64,000 bases of DNA from Prevotella sp902465605 (GTDB taxonomy: Bacteria; Bacteroidota; Bacteroidia; Bacteroidales; Bacteroidaceae): assembly GCA_902465605.1 (NCBI GenBank), contig CABQNT010000009.1:54956-118955 (forward strand). Reading direction: 5' to 3'. Shown in pieces: positions 15,992-24,791 of this stretch. The notes under the pieces were generated by a model. It saw only the letters and a list, made by a program, of their open reading frames with translations. It made no database searches and had not been told where the DNA came from. Within the stretch, counting starts at the first letter, position 1. Each line of letters starts with the position of its first letter. A program made the translations under genes and the position numbers.

Positions 15992-17791
15992 TTAGATGAG
16001 TCCTTTCTCTTTGAGCATTTTTATCATTGCCAACTCTTCAGGAGTGGCTTCCTTTCCCTCATATTCATCTACCCATGCCTTAAGCAGACCTTTAATAATC
16101 TCACATACCTTTGTGTCGTTGGTGTCAATATTGGCAAGGTCCCATTCGTCAATGGTAGAGTCTCCAAGTTTCTTGATAATGGCAATCTTTGAATCCTTAT
16201 ACCTATCCTTCTTCTTAGCGAAGTAATTATTGCTTGCGGAGACATTGAGTTTCTTTTCTAAAGGCAGTTTATTGCCGAGATGTTCAAGTTTCTCATTTGC
16301 TTCCTCTTCGTTAAGAGTATAATATTTAGAATCCCATGTCTGTGGGAATATGTGCTCTATTTCCCAATAACCAGGAAGAAGATCAGTCTGTGCATCCTCT
16401 TGATAAGCAAGAACCTTAAGCAACATTCTTACCATATTCTTGTGTGGAGCAATAATCAACTTGTCTGTTCGAGTCCTCTCTGCATTTACAGCATATTCAT
16501 CTTCGAGTTTCTTTTCCTCAAAGCCAGCATAGAACTCAGGATGACTGTTGTTAATAATCTGCACATTAAGTTTTAGAATATCAACTTTTACAGCATTAAT
16601 GGTTGGTACTTCAAGGTAACGTGTCAAAAGCATTACATAGAGTTTTCTTAGGAACTTCAAGAATATCTCCTCAAAGTTTGCTTTATCCCTATGCTCCATA
16701 AAGAATATAGAAACAGGGTACTTCCAGAACTCGTTTGTATATGATGAAAGGCAGTCAAGAATCTTACATATATCCATATTCTGACTCCACTCTTCACCAT
16801 CAACAGCCTCACGTCCATTAATGACTTTCCATAATTGGAGGTTTACAGCCAGGTCATCAATTACCTCTGGTGTCAGACGATTATTGTTCTTATCCAGATA
16901 ATACTTTCTTACACCAGGAGTTGTTGATTTGTCATCCTTTTCTCTGGCGCGCATATAGAACATGTTATAGTAGAAAAGGGACTGTATGCTTTCATTTACC
17001 TTTTCGGCATCAGTCTCCAGTTTCTTCCACTTGTTGATAAATGCCTTCTTTGCTGTATCATCAAGCTTCTTGTAGATATATGACTTGAATATATCGGCAT
17101 CAGACAGCGGAAGACCTCTGTTGTTCAGTGTATTGAAGATTGTGAGTGCCGTCTCTTGGTCATCCGCTGTTATAGGCAACAGGATAGAATAGTTCAGCAA
17201 AGCAAGCACGAAATGGTATATCTGGTTAGGGCTGCTTTGCGATTTCTGAATGTACAGTTCTTTGAACTTATTATAGTTCTTAGAGTAATTGTCCCTTGCA
17301 TTCTTATCAGCTTCGCCACTTTCAAGAATGTTGCGAAGGATACGGTTTCCTGAATCTGTAACAACCTCAGACCTTAGCAATATCTTGCTTCGGTCTTCCT
17401 TGCCTGTCATTTCATTCTCTTTCCAGAGTGCAGGTTTGATTTTCTGAATAAAGTTGTTTACCTCGTCTGTCTTGTTGTCTTCTTTCTCTAACATTGAGAA
17501 TACAGCACGAAGTAACAAGAACAAAGATGTTATGCGCTGCTGACCGTCAATGATTTGGCGTTCTCCATTCTCCTCGTATGACACAACACACCCTAAGAAA
17601 TAACTCTTTGCGCCATCACTATGCGTGCGTTCAATGGAAAACTCCCAGAGGTCTTCAAAGAGAGTAATTATCTCATCGTCCGACCAAGAATAAGGACGTT
17701 GATATTCTGGAATAACAAATGGAATCTCCTGACCACTCGTGAGCAGTTGAAGCACATTTTGTTTGTTGACATTTATATTTGCTGTAGCCAT
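15992..17791 (-). CDS. DUF262/DUF1524 nuclease (GmrSD-type restriction family)
   Basis: A 599-residue single-chain protein of the GmrSD/BrxU family, which cut modified phage DNA using an NTP-dependent DUF262 (ParB/Srx-like) half and an HNH-like DUF1524 half. The DUF262 part opens with a typical IPEYQRPYSWSDDEI at about residue 27 and carries the key IDGQQRITSLFLLLRA motif near 80. The DUF1524 region near residue 490 has the His-containing YWEIEHIFPQTWDSKYY followed by LGNKLPLEKKLNVSASNN, including the expected catalytic His and downstream Asn. The length is full, so it appears intact. It has its own weak TATTTTTG box (17909-17916). Type IV-like phage defence is inferred from family. Confidence 0.88.
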   Translation of the reverse strand: MATANINVNKQNVLQLLTSGQEIPFVIPEYQRPYSWSDDEIITLFEDLWEFSIERTHSDGAKSYFLGCVVSYEENGERQIIDGQQRITSLFLLLRAVFSMLEKEDNKTDEVNNFIQKIKPALWKENEMTGKEDRSKILLRSEVVTDSGNRILRNILESGEADKNARDNYSKNYNKFKELYIQKSQSSPNQIYHFVLALLNYSILLPITADDQETALTIFNTLNNRGLPLSDADIFKSYIYKKLDDTAKKAFINKWKKLETDAEKVNESIQSLFYYNMFYMRAREKDDKSTTPGVRKYYLDKNNNRLTPEVIDDLAVNLQLWKVINGREAVDGEEWSQNMDICKILDCLSSYTNEFWKYPVSIFFMEHRDKANFEEIFLKFLRKLYVMLLTRYLEVPTINAVKVDILKLNVQIINNSHPEFYAGFEEKKLEDEYAVNAERTRTDKLIIAPHKNMVRMLLKVLAYQEDAQTDLLPGYWEIEHIFPQTWDSKYYTLNEEEANEKLEHLGNKLPLEKKLNVSASNNYFAKKKDRYKDSKIAIIKKLGDSTIDEWDLANIDTNDTKVCEIIKGLLKAWVDEYEGKEATPEELAMIKMLKEKGLI

Positions 17792-17994
17792 ACTTGTTCG
17801 TTCTATTTAGTTTTTTTTGATTTTTTGTTTCTGGTTTGTTTCTTTTTGTAATCTCTTTTTTTGGGGAAATGTTGATTATCAGTATCTTACAAAATGATAG
17901 TAAGATTTCAAAAATAAGATAATGAAGAATGTAAGTGCATTTGTTTTATCGTGGTCTCGTGCAACATTATCCTTCATTCTCTAATCTTTTCAAG

Positions 17995-18297
17995 CTATCC
18001 TTTCGTCCCCGGCATCTTCTTATACACGAATCTTTCACCACCAGGGAAGTAAGTTTCGAATACAATACTGAGGAACTGGGCTATATCCTTATGTTTCTTG
18101 CCAATCTTGAAGAAAGCGGAACTGGCATGAGCCATGAGGTCGGCTTGGCTGCACTTGGCATTGATAGCAATATTGACTTTAGGTATTACTATCTGTTCAC
18201 GCTCGGCAAAGGCAATGGCACAGGCGTTGATGGCCTCTTGCTCTTCTTTGCTGAACACGCTCATCTTCGCTGCAAACCAATCAAGTGCTTCTTGCAC
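17995..18297 (-). CDS. Short hypothetical protein, possibly a gene fragment
   Basis: A 100-residue frame with GTG start (VQEALDWFAAKMSVFSKEEQ) and a region IPKVNIAINAKCSQADLMAHASSAFFKIG. It begins 10 bp after the stop of the small membrane protein and ends without an obvious terminator. Neighbouring genes here are decayed, so this may be a surviving tail of a larger gene. It reads like real protein on composition, but no family was recognised. Confidence 0.4.
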   Translation of the reverse strand: MQEALDWFAAKMSVFSKEEQEAINACAIAFAEREQIVIPKVNIAINAKCSQADLMAHASSAFFKIGKKHKDIAQFLSIVFETYFPGGERFVYKKMPGTKG

Positions 18298-18306
18298 TTT
18301 GTGTTG

Positions 18307-18669
18307 CTACTCTTCATCCACGGATTGCGACATTGCTGCTGCACGTTCCAGTTCAAGTTTCTCCACCGTGTCTTCAAGCACCGCCATCTTTTTCTTCATG
18401 ACATCGTACTTCACCATATTTGCCATGACGAAGCAATAGCAACACACAACAACGATGAACACAAGTACAGCTTGATAGCGCAGCTCGTCCACAATATCGT
18501 TAAGTCCTGAAATGTAATGGCCCATCATTGGTGCTGCCATCAACGACAGCGTAGCACCGACATACATAAACCTAAGCTTTGCCTTGTCGCTTATTGGCGA
18601 TATGCCCACAAACAAGGCAAGGACGAGCGACAATGCGCAGAAGCCGAGTGCTAGTAATGCTGTTCCCAT
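18307..18669 (-). CDS. Small three-helix membrane protein
   Basis: A 120-residue inner-membrane protein with three predicted helices: LLALGFCALSLVLALFVGI (about 4-22), LRFMYVGATLSLMAAPMMGHYI (about 32-53) and YQAVLVFIVVVCCYCFVMAN (about 65-84). A C-terminal cytoplasmic coiled coil follows (KKKMAVLEDTVEKLELERAA). The start lies 19 bp inside the 3' end of the truncated DUF1016 gene. Family not recognised; possible accessory of the neighbouring defence-type genes. Confidence 0.55.
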   Translation of the reverse strand: MGTALLALGFCALSLVLALFVGISPISDKAKLRFMYVGATLSLMAAPMMGHYISGLNDIVDELRYQAVLVFIVVVCCYCFVMANMVKYDVMKKKMAVLEDTVEKLELERAAAMSQSVDEE

Positions 18670-19088
18670 ATTCTCCTTATTTTTCTGATTTTTTCGAATT
18701 CTTTTCCGTCAAGCAATCTCTTGAATTCTTCTTCTGGAGGAAGTATTTTCTTTAGCTTCTCAGGCATTACTTTGTATGTTGCGACACCCATTAGCTGGGT
18801 GTAGTCTTGAAGAAGGTATTCAACGTATGTTTTGTCTGCATCAAAGCAAAGCACAATTCCTATAGTCGGATTCTCATGAGGTTTGCGCTTGTCATCATTC
18901 AGCATGCGGATATAAGCAGACAACTGACCGAGATAGGCAGGTTTGAAAGCACCTTTCTTTCGTTCAAACACGACAAGACATTGCAACTCTCTGTTGACAG
19001 CCTTGGCTGCTTCCAACTGATTTTGAAGTATAGCCGACTTTATAAGTTGTACCGCTTGATTGTATTGAGTGCTTATCTTGTCCATCAT
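18651..19088 (-). pseudogene. DUF1016 (YhcG-type) PDDEXK nuclease, middle deleted
   Basis: A 145-residue frame joins the first ~35 residues of a DUF1016 protein (ISTQYNQAVQLIKSAILQNQ ... AKAVNREL) directly to its C-terminal nuclease half: CLVVFERKKGAFKPAYLGQL, then the ADKTYVEYLLQDYT region. Intact members are roughly 330-370 residues and carry a helical N-terminal domain and a catalytic Asp upstream of the ExK. Here the ExK survives (ERK), but the preceding Asp and the helical domain are gone. The deletion is in frame. A -7 box TAACTTTG stands just upstream, so it may still be expressed, but nuclease activity is unlikely. Confidence 0.8.
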
Positions 19089-19102
19089 CTTGCATTTTCT
19101 TA

Positions 19103-19110
19103 CAAAGTTA
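19103..19110 (-). promoter_or_regulatory. -7 box for the DUF1016 remnant operon
   Basis: On the minus strand TAACTTTG matches TAnnTTTG and ends 15-18 bases before the two adjacent ATGs at 19088 and 19085, leaving a leader of about ten bases. Confidence 0.5.
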
Positions 19111-19291
19111 ATCTAAAACATGAATATTGCCAACAGGGTACATGACTTCAGAAGCGATGCGTTTTTAACTCTACAGTCCCAATTCAAGCGATTGAATGCT
19201 TTTAAAAAAACAGCCTGAAAGATGAGATATACGCCTTTTTGTCACACGAGCCAGCATTGCCACTCAAACAAACGCGCAAGACTGTCAAATC

Positions 19292-20215
19292 TTAATTGCG
19301 GGTTTTCTGTAGATAGATACCATCTGGCTCTATCGATATGAGGCGGCGTTTGTACAAGTCACCAATGGCCTTTTTGTATGTTTTCTTGCTCACTTCGAAC
19401 CGACATTTAATCTCTTCGGCATCACTCTTGTCGCCCAAGTCGCAATAGCCGTCATGATCTTGCAGATATTGCAACAGCGTTTCGGCGAAATCTTCAACCA
19501 CCTTCTGCCCCACAGGCTGCAACGTAACGTCTATTTTTCCGTCTTCGCGCACGTTGGCGATGTATCCTTTCATGCGGTCGCCCATGTGAACGGCCTTGAA
19601 TATCTGGTTGTCGTACACCAAACCCGCATGCCGGTTGTTGATGATGACCTTGAAACCCAAGTCGGTTTTCTGCCAAATCAGCAGGTCGACCTCTTCGCCC
19701 TGTTGATAAGTTGGTTGGCTGTCAGATAAGAAATGCTCTACCTTGGCCGATGATACGATGCGGTAACTCTCCTCGTCGAGATAGACGTAGACAATGTAAT
19801 GCTCGCCCATCTCCATGCGCTTTTTTTGTTCTCGGAACGGACAGAACAAGTCCTTCATCAGTCCCCAGTTTAAAAATGCGCCATACTTGTTCACCCACGA
19901 GCATTCCAAATAGGCAAACTCGCCAACCCGAGCCAATGGTGTTTGTGTGGTGGCGACCAACCGTTCGTCTTGATCGAGATAAACGAACACCTCCAGATGC
20001 TCACCTATTCTATAATGATCCGGCACATAACGTTGAGGAAGGAGTATCTCACCCTCTTCCCCTCCGTCCAAATAAAGACCGAAATCCACCTCTTTGACAA
20101 CTGTCAACTGGTTGTAATCGCCCAACTTAATCATCGTGCGAGCCGATTCACTGCCCTGTTCTCGCTTCTTTTCCGACACATCCTTCTGTGGATGACCTGC
20201 ATGTGTGTTTTCCAT
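19292..20215 (-). CDS. S1-domain RNA-binding protein, CvfB/YitL-like
   Basis: Starting at the ATG at 20215 (MENTHAGHPQKD), 5 bp after the lolD stop, the protein is about 307 residues. The longer frame begins inside lolD and is not favoured. It contains a run of S1-like OB domains: IKLGDYNQLTVVKEVDFGLYLDGGEEGEILLP (first), YLECSWVNKYGAFLNWGLMKDLFCPF (second) and LGFKVIINNRHAGLVYDNQIF ... GYIANVREDGKIDVTL (third). The C-terminal segment (DAEEIKCRFEVSKKTYKKAIGDLYKRRLI) is a winged-helix domain. This is the architecture of CvfB, a regulator that affects gene expression through RNA. It is probably transcribed with lolD. Confidence 0.85.
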   Translation of the reverse strand: MENTHAGHPQKDVSEKKREQGSESARTMIKLGDYNQLTVVKEVDFGLYLDGGEEGEILLPQRYVPDHYRIGEHLEVFVYLDQDERLVATTQTPLARVGEFAYLECSWVNKYGAFLNWGLMKDLFCPFREQKKRMEMGEHYIVYVYLDEESYRIVSSAKVEHFLSDSQPTYQQGEEVDLLIWQKTDLGFKVIINNRHAGLVYDNQIFKAVHMGDRMKGYIANVREDGKIDVTLQPVGQKVVEDFAETLLQYLQDHDGYCDLGDKSDAEEIKCRFEVSKKTYKKAIGDLYKRRLISIEPDGIYLQKTRN

Positions 20216-20219
20216 CTTG

Positions 20220-20921
20220 TTATTCCTTGTTTTCCGCAGGCTCAATGTCCATTGCTTGCGGTTCAATCAGTTTGCCGTCTTTCATGTGAATGGTTCGATC
20301 GGTCAGGGCAGCCAGTCCCTCATCGTGGGTCACGATAACGAATGTTTGACCGAACTCATCACGCAAATCGAAGAACAACTGATGCAGTTCAGCTTTGTTT
20401 TTAGAGTCAAGGCTCCCACTGGGTTCGTCGGCCAAAATCACCGCCGGATGGTTGACCAGCGCACGCGCCACGGCTACCCGTTGCTTCTCTCCGCCCGACA
20501 GTTGGTTGGGCTTGTGGTGAGCACGGTCAGTGAGTCCCATGAATCCCAGCAGTTCTTGCGCCCGCTTCTTGGCCTCACCCTGACCCTTGCCGGCAATGTA
20601 AGCCGGAATCAGGACGTTCTCCAAAGCAGTGAACTCTGGCAGCAATTGATGAAACTGAAACACAAAGCCGATGTGACGGTTGCGGAAGTCGCTCAACTTA
20701 TCCGATGACAAGCCATTGAGCAAGATGTCATTCACCTTTACTTGTCCGTCATCAGGCTGGTCAAGTGTGCCGATGATTTGCAGCAACGTAGTCTTGCCAG
20801 CACCGCTTGGTCCCACAATGCTGACCACCTCTCCCTTATCGATATGCAAATCGATGCCTTTCAATACCTGCAGGTTGCCAAACGACTTCGTAACACCTTG
20901 AATATCTATCATAAAAAACAA
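20220..20921 (-). CDS. lolD: LolD-type ABC transporter ATP-binding protein
   Basis: A 233-residue ATPase of the LolD/MacB class, which powers release of lipoproteins from the inner membrane with LolC/E-type permeases. The Walker A motif is GPSGAGKTT near residue 38, the signature is LSGGEKQRVAVARAL near 140, Walker B is VILADEPSGSLD, and the switch is IVTHDEGLAAL. The start may be the fourth Met (20912). No permease gene is adjacent, so its partner is encoded elsewhere. It is preceded by a repeat carrying two -7 boxes and followed closely by the cvfB-like gene. Confidence 0.85.
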   Translation of the reverse strand: MFFMIDIQGVTKSFGNLQVLKGIDLHIDKGEVVSIVGPSGAGKTTLLQIIGTLDQPDDGQVKVNDILLNGLSSDKLSDFRNRHIGFVFQFHQLLPEFTALENVLIPAYIAGKGQGEAKKRAQELLGFMGLTDRAHHKPNQLSGGEKQRVAVARALVNHPAVILADEPSGSLDSKNKAELHQLFFDLRDEFGQTFVIVTHDEGLAALTDRTIHMKDGKLIEPQAMDIEPAENKE

Positions 20922-20959
20922 TTCTTTTCTGTTTGTATCACCCCATGATGCCTATCATT

Positions 20960-21101
20960 TACAAAGATAGCGCAAGCCGAAGACAAAGGAAGTTTACTTA
21001 CTTTGTTGAGGCGAAGCCTATCTTATGCAAAAACAGCGCAAACCGAAAGCAGTCAAACTGCGTTTGAATTGTTGAGGTGCAGCCTATCTTATGCAAAGAT
21101 A
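20960..21101 (-). repeat. Two tandem 66-bp repeat units carrying -7 promoter boxes, before lolD
   Basis: TTGAGG(C/T)G(A/C)AGCCTATCTTATGC occurs at 21006 and again at 21072, a 66-bp period, each preceded by GCGCAA(G/A)CCGAA 40-50 bases upstream. Read toward lolD (minus), TATCTTTG boxes lie at 21094-21101 and 20962-20969, while the middle one is decayed to TGTTTTTG. The array therefore places two consensus -7 elements about 130 bp apart in front of lolD. Each unit can also fold on itself through GGCTTCGCC-like arms. Confidence 0.7.
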
Positions 21102-21132
21102 TATAATAATTTCTGAAAAGCCCCATCGGCCC

Positions 21133-23271
21133 TCACCATTTTCTCTTACCCATCGCATTTTTAATCCAGCTACCCAGCACTTCGTAGGCCGAATGCTCCT
21201 CGGTATGTTGCGACTGCGAGAAGGTCATATCTTCGTCCTGAGAGCCATACTGATCAGGAAAAATAATGAGCAGGGTCTTTCCCGAGAAGTACTGCCTGAT
21301 CTCCTCGGCAAGATTTTCCAACGCATTTTTATACGACACCGTTCCCTTTCGCGCCGCCACCACCACGAACATGTGATCGGCCGCAATGGTAGCAGCCAGC
21401 TTGGGCACCTCATTCCAGTGCGTCATTTCCACAAATTCGGCACGCACCTGATGATGCCTATTCTGCACAAATTGACGAATCAAAGCCAGCGTGTCATCAC
21501 GACCATGAAACTGTATTCGGCATTCCAACTGGCCTGCCATACGCGACAAACGTTCCAACCATCGGTAGAAGCCCGGCTCGAATTGCGCTCTCGACGGAAC
21601 AGCCACCACGATGCGCCGCAAGGTGTTGAGGGGTTGCATCAACCGCGCCATGACGATTTGGCAGTTCAGTCCGTTGACCAGACTTTGATGAAACTGCCCC
21701 CAGAATTTCTTAGACACCTCCGTATGCGTGTGCATGCCAATGATGATTTCGCTGGCACGAAACTCTTGAAAAGCGTGCTTGATGCCATTGGCAATGTTCA
21801 CCGCAATGCGTACCTGGGTCTGCACAGCCACATCCGACCCGGCTGCGTATCGACTCACTTGTTCGAGCAAGCGTTGGCCTTTCTCCTGGTTGGCGCGCAT
21901 GTTCTCATCCTCGTACACCACATTGAGCGCCGTCAGCGGTCTGTTCAGTTTCTTGTTCCGCATCAGGAGGGCCAGATTCACCAGATGGTCGGCATATTCG
22001 GGATATTTTACGGGAATCAGCATGTGTTCATCGTTCTCATTCGCACTCTCCACGGGGGCCACGTCTTGGTCGCGAAGTGTGATTTTCTGCGCCGAATGTT
22101 CGGTCACCAGCGTTGAGATGACACAGGTAAACAGAATCATGAGCACCACTCCATTAAGTAGATCGTCGTCGACGAGGTAGACACCGGGGGCTGTTTCAAT
22201 CTTCATTCCCACCATCACCATGGCAATGGCGCCAGCCGCATGGGCAGAGGTGAGCCCAAACATCATCGTTCCGGACGACAGCGGCAGCCTGAAACCGATG
22301 CAGGAAACATAAGCAGCCAGCAGTTTGCCCAACGTTCCCATCACCGTAATGACGAACAGGATGAGCAAGATGCTGCCACCACTGAACAAGCCACGCAGAT
22401 TGATGAGCATGCCAACACCGATGAGAAAATAAGGAATGAATAGCGCATTGCCGATAAACTCGATGCGGTTCATCAATGGAGAAACGGCGGGAATGTAGCG
22501 ATTCAGTATCAATCCAGCGAAAAATGCGCCGAAAATACCTTCAAAACCAACGGCTGCACTCAACGCGGCACTCATGAACATCATGAGCATGACAAATACA
22601 TACTGCATCACGGCATCACTATAACTACGTAAGAACCAGCGGGTAAGACGGGGGATGAGCATAATCATTGCGACGCAATAGGCGGCAAATTTAAGAGCGA
22701 AAAACAGCCAGAACGTCAGGTTGGCGTCACTTTGATACGAGGCAACGATGCCGGCCAGCAGGGTAAGCGCCAACAACAACGAGAGCATGGTAGACCCAAC
22801 GCTGAGCATCACACTGGGCTTTCGCTGCAAACCATAGCGACTCACGATGGGATAAGCCACCAGCGTGTTGGAGGCCATGATGCACCCTAACAGTAACGAT
22901 GACATCACGGAATAGCGAAGGATGGAAACGCTGCTGACATAAACCAGCGCAAGTGGAATGGCAAAGGTGAGCAAACCGAACGTCAACATGCGGTATTTGT
23001 TCTTCTTCACACCTTCCACGTCCATCTCCAGCGCGGCCAGAAACATGATGTAGTAAAGCCCCACATTGCCGAAAAGTTCAAACGAGTTGTCACGATCCAG
23101 GATGCTCAATCCGTGTTCACCCAGCAGCACGCCTGCCAGTACCATACCGATGATGTGCGGAATGCGCAACTTGCCCATGACGATGGGGGCCAGTAGGATG
23201 ACCAGCAAGACGACAAGGAAAATCAATGTCGGATCGGAGATGGGAAAGTAGGCTGACAATTGCGACATCAA
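21133..23271 (-). CDS. CPA2-family cation:proton antiporter with C-terminal soluble domain
   Basis: A 712-residue protein. About 380 residues form a 12-13 helix Na+(K+)/H+ exchanger domain. It starts LIFLVVLLVILLAPIVMGKL and includes the family motif IIGMVLAGVLLGEHGLS near residue 40, VGLYYIMFLAALEMDVEGVK near 70 and the GFEGIFGAFFAGLILNR re-entrant region near 240. The C-terminal ~300 residues are soluble with two stretches resembling universal stress protein domains (LIPVKYPEYADHLVNLALLM; IVVAVPSRAQFEPGF). This is the layout of Bacteroidetes KefB/NapA-like exchangers controlled by a cytoplasmic domain. The ion is not determinable from sequence. Monocistronic. Confidence 0.88.
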   Translation of the reverse strand: MMSQLSAYFPISDPTLIFLVVLLVILLAPIVMGKLRIPHIIGMVLAGVLLGEHGLSILDRDNSFELFGNVGLYYIMFLAALEMDVEGVKKNKYRMLTFGLLTFAIPLALVYVSSVSILRYSVMSSLLLGCIMASNTLVAYPIVSRYGLQRKPSVMLSVGSTMLSLLLALTLLAGIVASYQSDANLTFWLFFALKFAAYCVAMIMLIPRLTRWFLRSYSDAVMQYVFVMLMMFMSAALSAAVGFEGIFGAFFAGLILNRYIPAVSPLMNRIEFIGNALFIPYFLIGVGMLINLRGLFSGGSILLILFVITVMGTLGKLLAAYVSCIGFRLPLSSGTMMFGLTSAHAAGAIAMVMVGMKIETAPGVYLVDDDLLNGVVLMILFTCVISTLVTEHSAQKITLRDQDVAPVESANENDEHMLIPVKYPEYADHLVNLALLMRNKKLNRPLTALNVVYEDENMRANQEKGQRLLEQVSRYAAGSDVAVQTQVRIAVNIANGIKHAFQEFRASEIIIGMHTHTEVSKKFWGQFHQSLVNGLNCQIVMARLMQPLNTLRRIVVAVPSRAQFEPGFYRWLERLSRMAGQLECRIQFHGRDDTLALIRQFVQNRHHQVRAEFVEMTHWNEVPKLAATIAADHMFVVVAARKGTVSYKNALENLAEEIRQYFSGKTLLIIFPDQYGSQDEDMTFSQSQHTEEHSAYEVLGSWIKNAMGKRKW

Positions 23272-23443
23272 AGTTAGTATTAGGCAACAAAGTTAATCAA
23301 AAAAAATGGATATCACAGTTGATTTCCGTTGAAATTGAATAAGCAAGAACGGCGAATTATCCACTATATCACTCTGAACAGATGGATTCGGAAAAAACAA
23401 TAAAAATTGTCACTCATTATAGGAAGAACAAATGAATAATTCG

Positions 23444-23451
23444 TAACTTTG
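23444..23451 (+). promoter_or_regulatory. -7 box for asd
   Basis: TAACTTTG matches the TAnnTTTG consensus and lies 37 bases before the asd ATG, predicting a leader of about 30 nt. Confidence 0.6.
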
Positions 23452-23488
23452 TCGGCAAGAATATTTATAATCAACAGATAAGCAAATC

Positions 23489-24502
23489 ATGAAAGTAGCG
23501 ATTGTTGGCGCAAGTGGCGCAGTGGGTCAGGAGTTTTTACGCATTTTAGACCAGCGGAAGTTCCCGTTGGACGAGCTTGTTCTGTTCGGTTCTCAGCGCA
23601 GTGCCGGTACAACATACTCGTTTCGGGGCAAAAACCATGAAGTAAAGCTCTTGCAACATAATGATGACTTTAAAGACATTGACATCGCCTTCGTGTCAGC
23701 CGGCGGTGGCACCTCGAAAGAATTTGCCGACACCATCACCAAGCATGGCACCGTGATGATTGACAATTCCAGCGCATTCCGCATGGAGGAGGACGTACCC
23801 TTGGTGGTGCCTGAAGTGAATGCGGAAGACGCTCTGAAACGTCCGCGTAACATCATTGCCAACCCCAATTGCACCACCATCATGATGGTGGTGGTACTGA
23901 AACCCATCGACGACCTGAGCCACATCAAGCGGGTGCGCATCTCGTCCTACCAGAGTGCCAGTGGAGCCGGTGCGGCTGCCATGGCCGAGTTGCAACAGCA
24001 ATACAAGGAACTGGTGGAAACAGGCAGCGTGAAAACCGTCAGCAAGTTTCCACATCAGCTGGCATACAACGTGATACCGCAAATAGACGTCTTCATGGAC
24101 AACGGATACACCAAAGAAGAAATGAAGATGTTCAGCGAGACGCGAAAGATTATGCACTCGGACATTAAGACCAGCGCAACGTGTGTGCGTGTATCATCAC
24201 TGCGTTCGCACTCAGAATCGGTATGGTTGGAAACCGAACGCCCACTATCCGTTGAAGAGGTGCGACAGGCTATTGCCGCTGCACCCGGATGCGTAGTGAA
24301 GGACGACCCAACCCAAGCATCGTACCCCATGCCCTTGGAGTCTGCCGGACACGATGACATCTATGTGGGCAGGATTCGTAAAGATTTGGCCGACGACAAC
24401 GGCATGACGCTATGGTTGACAGGTGACCAAATCAGAAAAGGAGCGGCTCTCAATGCCGTGCAGATTGCCGAATACCTCATCAAGGTGGGCAATGTGAAAT
24501 AA
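23489..24502 (+). CDS. asd: Aspartate-semialdehyde dehydrogenase
   Basis: A 337-residue enzyme that reduces beta-aspartyl phosphate to aspartate semialdehyde with NADPH, the branch point to lysine/diaminopimelate, threonine and methionine. It also supplies the semialdehyde used in carboxyspermidine synthesis. The NADP-binding motif VAIVGASGAVGQEFLRIL is at residues 3-20, SAGGGTSKEF near 70 and the catalytic Cys in ANPNCTTIMMV near 130. The conserved SSYQSASGAGAAAMAEL follows, with a C-terminal GLRKGAAL-type segment (DQIRKGAALNAVQIAE). The length matches the family. Single gene with its own promoter. Confidence 0.96.
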   Translation: MKVAIVGASGAVGQEFLRILDQRKFPLDELVLFGSQRSAGTTYSFRGKNHEVKLLQHNDDFKDIDIAFVSAGGGTSKEFADTITKHGTVMIDNSSAFRMEEDVPLVVPEVNAEDALKRPRNIIANPNCTTIMMVVVLKPIDDLSHIKRVRISSYQSASGAGAAAMAELQQQYKELVETGSVKTVSKFPHQLAYNVIPQIDVFMDNGYTKEEMKMFSETRKIMHSDIKTSATCVRVSSLRSHSESVWLETERPLSVEEVRQAIAAAPGCVVKDDPTQASYPMPLESAGHDDIYVGRIRKDLADDNGMTLWLTGDQIRKGAALNAVQIAEYLIKVGNVK

Positions 24503-24587
24503 AAAACAAAAGCGTTTAATCGCAGACGAACGCACATCCCCTGTGCATCTCTTTAGCAGGAGGTTAAAAGAGCATTGCTTTTGGCGG

Positions 24588-24653
24588 GCAAACCCAATGA
24601 GTTTGACCGCCAAAAGCAATGACTTTATGCCCTTAACCCATTGATATTGGAAA
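24588..24653. repeat. Three tandem copies of the 22-bp repeat
   Basis: Units at 24588-24609, 24610-24631 and 24632-24653 (for example CCAAAAGCAATGACTTTATGCC) match the 22-bp units at 3407-3494. An inverted core, CATTGCTTTTGG at 24573-24584, precedes them and could pair with CCAAAAGCAATG at 24610-24621 to form a hairpin. The array lies between convergent asd and the RidA gene. The remaining sequence to 24752 shows no gene. Confidence 0.75.
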
Positions 24654-24752
24654 TGAACGTTCTACCCCAAGGGAATACTGGGGTAACTTAGCTTTGCCAT
24701 TTTCTCAAAACAAGTGAGCAAACTATCGAAGAGTTCAATGAAAAAGCTAATC

Positions 24753-24791
24753 ACTCCCCTCCCTTTCGGGGAGGGGTTGGGGGAGAGGCTT
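24753..24791 (+). repeat. REP-like G-rich hairpin element, copy 3
   Basis: It reads ACTCCCCTCCCTTTCGGGGA then GGGGTTGGGGGAGAGGCTT, nearly identical to the reverse complement of the element at 5550-5590. It ends exactly at the stop codon of the RidA gene on the other strand, so it can serve as that gene's terminator hairpin. Confidence 0.8.

Noticed and set aside
21091..22116. 341-aa plus-strand frame opposite the CPA2 antiporter
   Set aside because: The minus strand carries the full antiporter with family motifs; the plus frame has no domain signal.
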